Shown here: positions 45,375 to 55,705 of the stretch, piece after piece
Numbering within the stretch: position 1 is the stretch's first letter
Layout: each line of letters starts with the position of its first letter
Notes under the pieces: generated by a model
Told to the model about the DNA's origin: nothing
Databases searched by the model: none
The model's input: the letters and a program-made list of their open reading frames with translations, nothing else
NCBI GenBank assembly: GCA_902729315.2
Contig: LR746269.1
Span: 2,898,501 to 2,962,500, forward strand
Origin: Spirodela intermedia
Taxonomy: Eukaryota; Streptophyta; Magnoliopsida; Alismatales; Araceae
Length of the DNA: 64,000 nt
Direction: 5' to 3'
Made by a program: the position numbers and the translations under genes

Positions 45375-47602
45375 TCTGCGGCCTGCCGCCGCCCTTGTTT
45401 GTGTGTCTTCATCAGTGAAACTCTGGAGCACCGTCGGCTTGCATGCTTATCCCGATAGTGCAATGTAGCTTTTTACTACTGGGCAATCTGGATATGCCTC
45501 TCTCTCTCTCTCGCGCGCGCGCGCTTGCCATACGCCAGTGACTGTCTGTCTGTGTAAAGATTGTGCGGAATCTATTCGTGATTTCCTTCGATGTCATTGG
45601 AGTCATGGTCGGACTGGAATGGGCTGCCGTTTTATGATACCTTACTCTGTTTTATTAAATACTCGGTGAGCTTTCTGTTCCCGAAAATGAGAGTCTTCCA
45701 CGGTAACCACTCAGTTGGGAGATAATTTTAATTTTGCATCGAGTAACATTTTATGGAAATACAGGTTGCAGATAAATGCGAATCGACCCTGTCCTCGGAC
45801 GAGAAGATTTCCTCGAGAATGTTGGGGTGGCATGAGCAGGGTTGATAACCGAGCAATGTTCAGCCGTCCTCACATGGTCTCATCTTGTTTATCTTCCATG
45901 AGCGCCCTGCTCCTCTGAATCTCCACTTCTCTGTCCTTTAAAACTTTGGATAGTATGGGCCCATTATTGCCCTCTTCCCTACACTGGGAAGTGTTGCAGC
46001 CTAGAACGGATGGTGGATTAGGGAGAAGATCTAGATAATCTCATTCATCAGAGAATCATAATGATATTTCTTCTCGATAATAGTGATATAATTCATCAAT
46101 TTTGAGGTTCTTCGTATCAGAGATTAGCAAGGATCAACCAATTCAATCGATCTTGCATATTTGTTAAAATTCTTTATGGTGAGCAGGATTTTAGTCCACA
46201 ACACGATTCAGTGGCTGATTAACGATTCATTCATTTGATGGTAGAACTTGAGGAGGAAACCTATTAGTAGATTAGCATTGTTAATATCCCTTGTTTTATA
46301 GATCGAGTAGCTGAAGCAGGAAAGACGAGTTGGGGGCATCAGTCATCTCTTTTGTTGTTGAGAATGCAGAAACTTCAAAGCCGTATAGGCATTTTCTAGA
46401 CCCACCACTTACTCTACACCCCATATAACCAATTAAACTTCATGGCAAGTTGTGGCAATTTTATTTTCAAATGAGCAATCCAAAGGAATATCGCCATGGT
46501 TCATTGAACTAGGTCACATCTACAATATCATCTTCTGGTTGTCTACAAATAGTATCTTCTCCATCACTCCAAGATGGGACCTTGATGTTATGGACGTAAC
46601 AGTTACTCAGAAAGGTTGCCGATAGAATATGTTTGAAATCCTTCTGCTATATAGTAAATGGATGATGGGTAGGTCCCGACATATATCTTATGTATCCAAA
46701 GTAAAAAAAATTAAGCATAAGACTTCTTTTATTATTCAGATACCTTACGCATTATTTTTTTAACTCATACAGTTATCTAGGAAAACTAAAAATTAATCTC
46801 CGTCGTTTCACACGTACAGAGAAGAAATGGAGGCCATCTGTTGACTATTGTCATGGTTCATTGAACTAGATCACATCTACATTATCATATTCAGTTTGTC
46901 TAGAAATAGTTCCTTCTTCATGACTCCATGATGGGATCTTGATGTTACGATGTAAGTGACTAGCTACTTCGAAAGGTTTCCGATAGAATGTATTTGAGGT
47001 TCTTCTGCTCCTAAAACAAAAGGGATCACTGGTTGGTCCCTAGAGATATTTTTCGTACGCAAAAAGTGAAATTTAAATATAAGACCTCTTTATCATTCGA
47101 ATACCTTGCACATGTCTTTTTACCTTATATAGTTACCGAGGAAAACTAAAAACGAATCTCAGTCATTTGACCTGGCCAGAGAAGAAACGGAGGTCATTCT
47201 TTGACTAATTTAATATTTTTTGTGCACATTAGAAAAGTTATAGTGGATGGCATGACAACGGAAAATAGGTAGTCATGGAATCGCATATGATTATATTAGG
47301 AAGTAAATCACACTGGTTTTTCAAGAGCGTGAAATAAGCCACTTATCGTACTGAACAAGGTCTGTGGTTCACTTAGTCTTGAAGAAAATCGAACCAATGA
47401 CTTCTGTGCATCTGGGCCGAATTTAAAATCTGGCTCTAACCTAGTTAAAGTATGGACTTCACTTAAATCTAGTTTTCTTAAGACCATATTGTAAACCCAA
47501 GTCACGAAACAGTTTTCCTGTGCAGTATGACTGCTTTCATCCAATCACAAATTATGAATTTAAATCAATACGTTTCCTGTTGATGAATAATGACGTGGGT
47601 TT

Positions 47603-47617
47603 GCAATTTATACATTT
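47603..47617 (+). promoter_or_regulatory. TATA-like box of LTP copy 5
   Basis: 'gcaatttatacattttt', about 230 bp before the LTP ATG. It matches the copy-1 variant (TTTATAC) rather than TTTATATAC. Confidence 0.4.
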
Positions 47618-47729
47618 TTTCCCAAAGCATTAACTTTTAACAGGCCGAATTTATTGCTGAACCACTCATCGGAGGATGACGGTAGCAATCAGGCTGAAAT
47701 ATCTTCGGACGGAAGAAAGTACGGACAGG

Positions 47730-47768
47730 ATGAATCCGCCTGCAAGAACCACCCCCAACCCCTCATGA
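47730..47768 (+). other. Upstream ORF, LTP copy 5 (truncated)
   Basis: MNPPARTTPNPS then stop. A 3-nt insertion and a point change to TGA shorten it to 12 codons. Confidence 0.4.
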
Positions 47769-47837
47769 ATCGTCAGCCGACTCCTCTCTCAATCTTCCCG
47801 TTCCACCTTCCAGGCCTGTCCTTGCGAACACCTCGAA

Positions 47838-48131
47838 ATGAAGAGCTTTTGCTCCTTCGGCAATGCCTTTTCCCTAATTCTGATACTGCTCCTGATGGCT
47901 GCCCGGACCCCACCGGCAGAGTCGGTGAGGTGCAACCCCTCAGAGATGCTCCCGTGCTCGGGTGCCCTCTTCTTTTCGCGGCCACCATCGACAGACTGTT
48001 GCGCCCGGCTGAGGGAGCAGCAGCCGTGCTTCTGCCAGTACCTGAAGAACCCCAGCCTGAGCAGCTACTTCAGCTCCCAGAACGCTCGCCGGGTCGTCAC
48101 CACGTGTCGCGTCCCCCCAAGCCGCTGCTGA
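47838..48131 (+). CDS. Type-2 non-specific lipid transfer protein, copy 5
   Basis: 97 residues, and the most divergent intact copy. Signal peptide MKSFCSFGNAFSLILILLLM..., ending APPAES-like (TPPAES). The eight cysteines are at exact spacing. Features: RCNPSEMLPCSGALFF, STDCCARLRE, CQYLKNPSLSSYFSSQNARR, and a C-terminus CRVPPSRC with Arg after the seventh Cys, where the others have Gly. The QNARRV segment is closer to canonical plant nsLTP2 (SPNARKV) than in the other copies. An AATAAA lies at 48168-48173. Secreted lipid-binding role by family. Confidence 0.94.
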   Translation: MKSFCSFGNAFSLILILLLMAARTPPAESVRCNPSEMLPCSGALFFSRPPSTDCCARLREQQPCFCQYLKNPSLSSYFSSQNARRVVTTCRVPPSRC

Positions 48132-48539
48132 TCTGCGCCTACCGTTGCGCTCTTCTGTGTCTTAATCAATAAACCTTAGAAGCACCGTGTCTGGTTGCAT
48201 GGTTATCCCGATGGCGCCATCTACCTAATTCGTTCAGAGCATTCCGGCTCAATGTGCCTTATACCTTATCTGTCGCTCTCTCGCTCTCTCGCTATACGTC
48301 AGTGAGTGTCTGTGTCTGTATGTATGTGAACATTGTGTCGAATATATACGTGATTTCTGTTAAGCTCATTGGCCTCATGGTCGGACTAGGCTGGGCGGCC
48401 GTTTATTTGGGTTGCCTTATAACTTCCCCCTCTCGCCCCTTGGACTGGGGGTTCCTCCCCTCCCTTCATCGCCTCTTGGACTAGGGGCTTCCTCTTCTCT
48501 TCTCGCCCTCTTGGATTGGGGGGACCTCCTCTTCCTCTT

Positions 48540-48790
48540 CACGTCGTCCTCGCCGTCCACCCCATCCCGTCGTCCCGCCTCTTCGCCGTCCGCCCCATTG
48601 CCGTCGTCCCGCCTCCTCGCCGTCCGCCCCATTGCCGTCGTCCCACTTCCTCGCCGTCCGCCCCATCGCCGTCGTCCCGCCTCCTCGCCGTCCGCCCCAT
48701 AGCCGTCGTCCCGCCTCCTTGCCGTCCGCCCCATTACCGTCGTTCCGCCTCCTCACCGTCTGCTCAGTCGCCTCCTCGCCGTCCGCCGTC
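48540..48790. repeat. Minisatellite, 34-bp unit
   Basis: About six copies of a 34-bp unit built on 'cgtcgtcccgcctcctcgcc' plus 'gtccgccccattgc'. The unit is not a multiple of three, so the three frames rotate through the same peptide text. This explains the long Pro/Arg/Ser-rich frames on both strands. No gene is implied. Confidence 0.85.
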
Positions 48791-49150
48791 GCCGCCGTTC
48801 TGGCTCCTGGCCGTCCATCCCGTCGCCGCCACTTCATCTCTCTCTCCCGCCGAAACCCTCGTTCTTCTCTCCCCGCCATCGCCACGTCTCCCCGTCCTTT
48901 TCTCTCTCTTCTCTCTCTCCCGCCGAAACCATCGTCCCTCTTTCTCCCGCCGTCGCCACGTACCCCATCATTTTCTTTTCTCTCTCTCTCCCGCCGAAAA
49001 CCCTCTTTCTTCTCTCGCCCGCCATCGCCACGTACCCCTCATTTTCTCTCTCCCTCTTCCTCTCCCGCCATGGCCACGTACCCCCTCATCTTCTCTCTCT
49101 CCCTCTCACCCGCCGTCGCCACGTCCCCCTCATTCCGTTATCTCTCTCAT
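48790..49150. repeat. Second minisatellite-like array, about 60-70 bp unit
   Basis: Five imperfect copies centred on 'cgccatcgccacgtacccc' alternating with 'tctctctcccgccgaaa' and CT-rich spacers. It directly follows the 34-bp array. Confidence 0.75.
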
Positions 49151-49159
49151 TCCGTCCCT

Positions 49160-50300
49160 TTTCTCTCCCCACCCTTTCATTTATTCTCATTATTATTTTA
49201 TTCTATTATTCTTTTTATTTATCATTTAAACCTTTTTTCCTCCCTTATTTTTTAAAAAAATTATTCAAATATTTTGTAGACCTCAACTACCCAACTCAGA
49301 CCTTTAGTTTTCTTGAATCGTCACTCATTAGAAATTCCTCAACAAGACTCATGGATCTCAAGCCACTAGAATCAAGAAAATCACTCCAAAACCTCTTTTG
49401 GTAAGGCACATTGATTTCAACTCCCTTAGTGAAGTGATCATTATTTTTAAATCCTTGCTCCTTATAAGAATTGAGTGAACCATAGGTTAACCCTCTTTGT
49501 ACTTTTTATTGGTCATTCTAACATCTTGATTGAAACTTTATCTAAATCCTTGAGAGTTTAGTTTTTCTCAAGTAATTATGATCCTAATTCTTCTAAATCA
49601 GCGGGATTAGCCTACTCATAATCTTCTTTAACTTAGTCAAGAGTAATCTTAAATCTCAACTTTCTATTTAGTATTGATATTTCTCTGTGGTTTTGCATCA
49701 TTAGGCCTAATGTAATCAGCCCACTATCAAACCCAATATTCATTTGAAAATTTTAATAAATCTAAGAAAATTATAATTTTCTTCTCCTGAGTTTTCACTA
49801 TATAAATATATATTTCCTCATCTATTAGAGTAAAATTACTATGGAATAAAAGACTTCAAGGTTCAATAAAATATATATACTATGAAATGTGTAAAATTAA
49901 ATAGCTTATGCATGGATTTTTGTTATTGGTCTAAAATCACATGGAAATAGATCCACCTTAAATGCACGTTCTTATTAAAATCTTTAGGCCACAGATAGAT
50001 AAAATATCCATGACTTATTATGTATCAATGAGGCTTGATCAACAATGAACATCATCTTCTCTAATCTAGTTCTTCATTAGGTCTTAAGGACATTGGGTTG
50101 TAAGGAGAGTGTTATGGGTGAAATCATGAGGTGTTAGTAGTTATGGTTCATAAAAGGTTGGGTCTCCGAGGAGATAAACTTGAGGTATTTGGGTAGTTGA
50201 TCTAATGAAAATTAGCCTTGAATTTCTAAAGAGATTAGTAAACACTGAAAGGGAGTTTCCTCTAGAACTAGATGTAGCCAAGTGAGGGATGAACCAAAAA
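49160..50300. other. AT-rich DNA, no gene seen
   Basis: No recognisable coding region. It may hold the 3' LTR side of the copia remnant that follows on the minus strand, but no LTR ends could be paired by eye. Confidence 0.35.
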
Positions 50301-50309
50301 AGAAAATTT

Positions 50310-50435
50310 AGCAACACATATACACAAGTATACGTGTGTTGACAAACTTAGCAACACCTATACACAAGTATTCTTAGTAAGAGAGCATTGAAAGCACACA
50401 TGCGTTGACAAACTTAGCAACACCTATACACAAGT
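50310..50435. repeat. Short tandem repeat 'gacaaacttagcaacacctatacacaagta'
   Basis: Three copies: 50310-50332 (partial), 50340-50370 and 50408-50435. The second spacer carries an extra 35 bp. Confidence 0.75.
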
Positions 50436-50779
50436 ATAAGCTAAATTAAAAAAAAATCAAATAGTCTCAACACAATATACACTATAACGAACAGTCATCT
50501 TGATAGAAAAATAAGAAAATTTACAACATAGTACAGTCCATTGTGAAGCACTAATAAGAAAAAACAAAAAATAGAGATTCTTCTCTAAGAGCTCCGGCAT
50601 TGATTTCATAATAAATTAGAATTATGGTATGCTCCTTCATGGGGGGGTTCAATAAGATATGAAGTTCTATTTTGTGACAAATGAATAATAAATATTGAGA
50701 ACTCAAACCCTTAGTACATCTACTAATTAATTTTTTGAACTCACATATGATAAGTTAATATGCCCCAAATCAAGCTACT

Positions 50780-53500
50780 CATTTACAGAATGCTGATCAA
50801 TTTCCACCTTTCTGTTAAGTCCTCATGAATTGAATTATTTGCTAGAGAAATTTCTGGCTTGTTATCACAATGTAATTTGGGAGAAGATAAACTTAGAAAG
50901 CCCAATTCTATTAGCAAGATTTGTAACCATAAAATATCACAAATATCATGTGCCATTGCTCTGAATTCTACTTCAACTGTAGAATGGGCAGCAACACTTT
51001 ATTTTTCACTTCTTCATGTGACTATATTTCCACCTATAAATGTATAATAGCCTTAAGTTTGTGCCTATTATCTATGAAACCAACCCAATTTGTCTCTATA
51101 TAACACTACTTCAAGTTTATGTGAGCAAAATAAAGAAGATCATGATCTAGAGTTTCTTTGAAATATCAACATACACAAATTACTACATTCATATAAGAAT
51201 AATGGGAGTCATGCATAAATTGACTGACTGGATTCACACCATAATAAATAGATAGATGAGTATGTGAAAGATATATTAATCATCTAACAATTCATTGATA
51301 TTGTAGTTTCTTTACCTACTATCCATTATTACTTGATAGGTGATGATTTTTCTCTATCAAAGTATCAGCTAGTCTTCAACCCAACATACTAGCCTCCATA
51401 AAGAAATCTAAGATATATGTTCTTTGGGAGAGAAAAATTCATTTAGAAGATCATAGAACTATAAATGAATCATCTCCTCATAGACAGTTTAGGAGTGTCT
51501 TATTACCAAAAATCCAAAGTGGGATATGATTAATCATTTAAACTGATTTCCTAATTGCATCATTCAGCAAAAATTTAGGAACACAAAAACCAATTATTCC
51601 ATAAATACAATCTATATGATAAATACCTATTAAAATAATCAATAAATCATCTATGACCATAAATACCAGTTATTCCACATGGTCCCCATACATTAGATTG
51701 AATAACTTCAAGAGGTTACAAACAACATGTATCAATAGATGTATATGGGTTTCTAATATGTTTGACTGATTCACAAGCATCACACACTAGTTTTGTCCTA
51801 TTACGTGTCTCATAAGCAAAGGGAAACAAGTATTTTAAAAGTGAGAAAAGTAAATGAGCAAGTCTTCTATAGTCTAGAATTAACTCCACCTCACTAAGAG
51901 AAGAAGCCACTAAGCTTGTCTCAATATAAATTTTGATCCATCAATCCTTCAAATATTAAAGTCCATCATATATTATATTAGTACCAAGTCATTTCCTTAT
52001 CTAAAGCTCTTGAAATATGCAATGTGTTTTATAGAAGTTTGATAAATACTAAATCATTGATGATAGAGCTGATTGAAAGTACATTTGTTGCGTGTAAAAT
52101 GTGAAGAACTGATGATAGAGATACTACTAGAGTACAATTTACAATCCCTCTACCAATAATAGGGGTGAAAGATCTATCAACAAGCTAAAAAAGAGAAAAC
52201 TCATTGCATATAAGGACTATAGTCTAACCTCTACTATTTGTTTGAGCAAGGTTATCCTGAAGAATAGTCATGAATGATTATATCAAAGAGACCTCTATAG
52301 AAGTGCCACTGTTTGAAACCTACAAGGTGGATTTAAATTTTTACAGTTGTATTTTTTCTATTGTCAATTCTCAAATAGAAATTGAAAAATGAGCTTAAAT
52401 ATTTTCATTATGTTGATTTCTACCGATTGGTGGTGTCCCTCCACCACTAAAGCATCCATGATTGTGACCTCTCAAAGGTCACCCATGTAAGTCATAACAA
52501 TAGGCCCTTATACAACCAAGTTTATGATAATAGTTACAAATCTTAACTCCTCATCTTTGAGAAGGTCTACCTCCTTGAGATATATTAGAACCACAAAAAT
52601 AAGTTGAAGGATGTACTACCAATGCTGATCTGACCATAGAACTTTGATTAGATATTGTAACTAACTGTAGGCATGTTTCCTCACTAAGTATCATAGAGAT
52701 GGCCTCAATAAGAGTAAGCCACACTTATATGTTCAATACAAAGAATAGTGATGCTCAAATTCTATATTTAATCTATCTAAGAAATCAACAAGATGCTAAC
52801 ATTTTACCCAATTTTTAAAAATTACAACATCATTAAGATGAGTAAGGCTCGAAGGATTATAAAAGTTTAAATCATTTGTTAACCTTTTTAACACTTCCAC
52901 ATATTATGTCACTGATTGAGAATCACCTGTCCAATTTCAAAATTTCTTTTGTATCTTGTGTGCATGCATATTGTTATCTTTATGAAAGTAAGGTTTTGCT
53001 AGAACTTGCCACATCTCTTAGGCATCAATCAATACCTCAATGGCTTGAGCAACATTAGGTTCCATTGTAGACAGCAACTATACCACAACTCTAGAGTTAT
53101 TTAAACTTCACCTTTTGAAACTAACATGATCACTTATAGATTGTGTGAATCTACAATCAGACATACATGATGTCTCCAAGTTAAATGTATATAGTCAATT
53201 CAACTTGATTAAATTATGTTTCAACATCATCTTTGTACTCTCAACACTTGTAGATCAAAATTTCATCAACCTGACTACTAATATTTCTAAAACTTCTATT
53301 AGTAGTGGATTTGTATCAATTATTACAATAATAAGAGAAAATAATATGTACTCTCTTGAAGGTAGAGGAAGAACAATCCCATCAATCCACTTTAGCCATC
53401 AAGCTAAATACCTACTCATGTCAAAGGTGGTTCATAGATATTTGACTATGTTCAAACACATTTGTTGGAAGAGTTCTTGACCAACTATTATTAAGAGCAT
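50780..53500 (-). mobile_element. Internally deleted Ty1/copia element, minus strand
   Basis: Reading the minus strand from high to low coordinates gives four landmarks. (1) Gag remnants at 53.5-52.4 kb, with a zinc-knuckle-like CNYYHKLGCIRAYCYDLHG near 52.5 kb. (2) A GAG-pre-integrase-like segment (51910-51716) with AHLLFSLLKYLFPF and CDACESVKHIRNPYTS. (3) At 51.44-51.2 kb, EASMLG then ADTLIEKNHHL and LIYLSHTHLS then VSQFMHD, the end of the reverse transcriptase domain. (4) At 51.05-50.8 kb, RNase H-like STVEVEFRAMAHDICDILW and LHCDNKPEISLANNSIH. Only about 300 bp separate (2) from (3), so most of integrase and reverse transcriptase is gone. Stops and frameshifts are frequent. Confidence 0.75.
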
Positions 53501-55050
53501 GAGTCATTGAGCTCCTAATATTACCATCAGTCCTAATATCATATTGCACAATAAGAAACAAAGACTAGGGGAAGAGGAAGTGTTATTAGAAGGAATGAGT
53601 GGGATGTGCTTGTGCTATGGAGAGGAAATAGAGAAGAGTGATGAGAGGCCTATGAGCATACAGAGGAAGCTTACCTATGAAAGAGGAAAAAAATGAAAAT
53701 CCCTCCCCCTTTCATTGGTAGGCTTCATATCCTTTTTTTCCCTCATTAGTTCCCCCTTATAATGGAGGTCTTACAATGTCTTGAAAGTATGCTTGACAAT
53801 ACGACTAAAACCCCCCTAATAATACATCAAAAGGTTCTATTTTCTTGGGTTTTTTACATGCACTTCTTCCAATTCCCCATATTGATATTTTGTTTTTTAT
53901 TCTTGGATTTTTTTTTCCTCCTAGTAGACTACCAAATGATGTTGTAGTTGAATAATAGATTCATCAATTTTGTTTATATTCTTATGATCATTTTAGTCAT
54001 AAGGCAACTTTCTTCTCCTCTCTCTTATTTTAGTAGACAGCAAGAAGAATAATGAATTCTATTTTTAAAATTATTGAGTTAAAGCATTGCTCCAAAATTG
54101 ATGTGGTGCCTAGTGATTTTCTTATCTAATCATAATTGAATGTTATCAACTTTTTAATCTGGGTATGAGCTCAAGAGCTTAAGGAATTAATCTTATCTAG
54201 ATGAAATATTTTATCACATTTCTAGTTCTTTTTCACTATTGTGAAATTTCCATGTTCTTGGTGTTAAATATGTTTGAATTTTATTGTCTAAAGGAAAAAA
54301 AAAATGTTGGTTCTCCAATTCTACTTTACCCCTTACAATCATCAAATTGTTCACTAAGTTTACGTTAAAAAATGTATGTTTTACATATAATGTAGTGTCT
54401 ACAATGGTGTATTTAAATTTGTAATATTTTCATGAATGAATCAATAACTAAACTGTGAAAAATTCACATATGCTATGATTTTCATTGGTTGACTATAGTA
54501 CATAAAATAAGAAGTGTGGAATTTAAGGGGTTTAATGGAGTCAACCAGTTGACTTCTACAATGTGATCTCAAAATCTGCTCCTCCTACTAAAAGAAATGA
54601 ACTTTTGTTTACGAAGTGACCATAGATTATGTATATCTTAAAATTTAATATATATAATGAAAGAATAAAAAATTAAACCGTGAAGAAATGGTATATATTC
54701 TGCATTGAATTAATTGACTATGTTATGTTCAAATTAGAAGTGTGGAATTTCAGAGGTTCAATGAAGTCCACCGAGTAAATTTTACAATGTGGTCTCAAAA
54801 TCCCCTCATCCCACTAAAAATTACTTGACGATAGAAAGCCTAGAGATATTATTGTACTTCGAAAAAGATAAAAAATATTTTTTAGACTAGGAACCATTAT
54901 TGGAAGGTCAGAATGTGAACAGAAATAAATAAATGAAATGTGAACAAATCAATATAAAAAAATCAAAAATACTAATTTCTAGTCCTATTTACCTTCTGTA
55001 TTATGAAACGTTATTTGAATAGAGACTGAATAAACCCTACGCTCTGTCGT
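53500..55050. other. AT-rich intergenic DNA with dispersed-repeat patches
   Basis: No gene seen. Patches 54470-54580 and 54690-54800 are copies of one another ('gtggaattt', 'tacaatgtg.tctcaaaatc', 'cccactaaaa'). Part of the same text occurs at 37810-37890 near array unit 3. Confidence 0.45.
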
Positions 55051-55256
55051 ATGCCCGCCAGCTCAGTAGCGATGGAGCGGGCAAAAAGGGAACAACGGCG
55101 GCGGCGCTCCTCCCTTGCTGCCGGTGCAACGGCTACTTCTGCCAGTGCCCCACCACCAACTGCCATTTTTAAATCTGCGCCGCTCCGCCGCCCCGCCGTT
55201 GCCCTTTCCAGCTCACCCCCTCCGCTCCCCCGTTGCCGGCGTTAAAACCCCTCCCC

Positions 55257-55296
55257 GGCAAGAAGAAGAAGAAGAAGAAGAAGAAGAAGAAGAAAC
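55257..55296 (+). repeat. (GAA)n tract in the DUF761 gene leader
   Basis: About 12 GAA/AAG units end two bases before the ATG context 'aaaccatg'. The tract is in frame with the downstream coding sequence and would read poly-Glu, but no upstream ATG was found in that frame. Confidence 0.85.
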
Positions 55297-55297
55297 C

Positions 55298-55705
55298 ATG
55301 CAGAGGAAGAGGCCAATGCTCCTCCGGCGGGCCTGGGACATGGTCGCCGTCTCCGCCGTCATCCCCCTGGAAGAGGTGGTGAGGCGGCGCATAGCCGTCT
55401 GCGGCGGCGGCGGGCGGTCGGTGCTCTTCAAGCGCCACCGGCGGCTCAGCCTCTCCCGCCGCTACGACCTTCGCTTCTCCGGCGAGCGCCAATTCTCCCC
55501 CGACAGCACCCCGCTCTTCCCTCAAAGCGCCCGCCGGGGTCGTCTCCTACGCCTGCTCCTTTGCGGCGGCACCGCCGCCGCTGACGACGACGACGACGGC
55601 GGCGGCGATGCATCGGTGGACCAGCGGGCAGAGAGCTTCATCCAGTGGTTCTATGAGGAGATGAGGACCCAGACGCAGCAGGAAAACTGCGCCCTGCTCC
55701 TCTAG
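55298..55705 (+). CDS. DUF761 domain protein (small, intronless)
   Basis: 135 residues from the first ATG after the GAA tract. The N-terminal part (MQRKRPMLLRRAWDMV) is basic and hydrophobic. The middle is Arg/Gly-rich, with a Asp-rich run (about 108-112, DDDDD). The C-terminus carries the DUF761 signature, SVDQRAESFIQWFYEEMRTQ, as found at the end of plant DUF761 ('cotton fibre expressed') proteins. Members are small plant-specific proteins induced in growth or stress, and their biochemical role is not established. The short length and single exon fit the family. It is read towards the 3' end of the converging TRM gene, about 415 bp away. Confidence 0.8.
   Translation: MQRKRPMLLRRAWDMVAVSAVIPLEEVVRRRIAVCGGGGRSVLFKRHRRLSLSRRYDLRFSGERQFSPDSTPLFPQSARRGRLLRLLLCGGTAAADDDDDGGGDASVDQRAESFIQWFYEEMRTQTQQENCALLL

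Larger units (their letters stand above)
43780..46400 (+). repeat. LTP array unit 6
   Basis: Blocks: 43783-43850, 44020-44290, promoter/leader 44600-45080, LTP copy 4, short (CT)n followed by (GC)n at 45498-45525, and trailing blocks near 45900 and 46215. Confidence 0.75.
46410..48420 (+). repeat. LTP array unit 7
   Basis: The block equivalent to 6660-6860 is present twice (46430-46640 and 46850-47000), as in unit 5. Then promoter/leader (47350-47837), LTP copy 5, 'ctctctcgctctctcgct' at 48275-48295, and the '...cattggcctcatggtcggac' block ending at about 48400. Units 5 and 7 share this doubled arrangement and the AATAAA 3' end. Confidence 0.7.

Noticed and set aside
48417-49255. Long overlapping frames on both strands (up to 237 codons)
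   Set aside because: They arise from the 34-bp and 60-70-bp minisatellites. Pro/Arg/Ser text rotates with the repeat unit and no domain is present.
50310-50435. Possible CRISPR-like array
   Set aside because: Only three imperfect copies with unequal spacers in plant DNA beside a retroelement. An ordinary tandem repeat.
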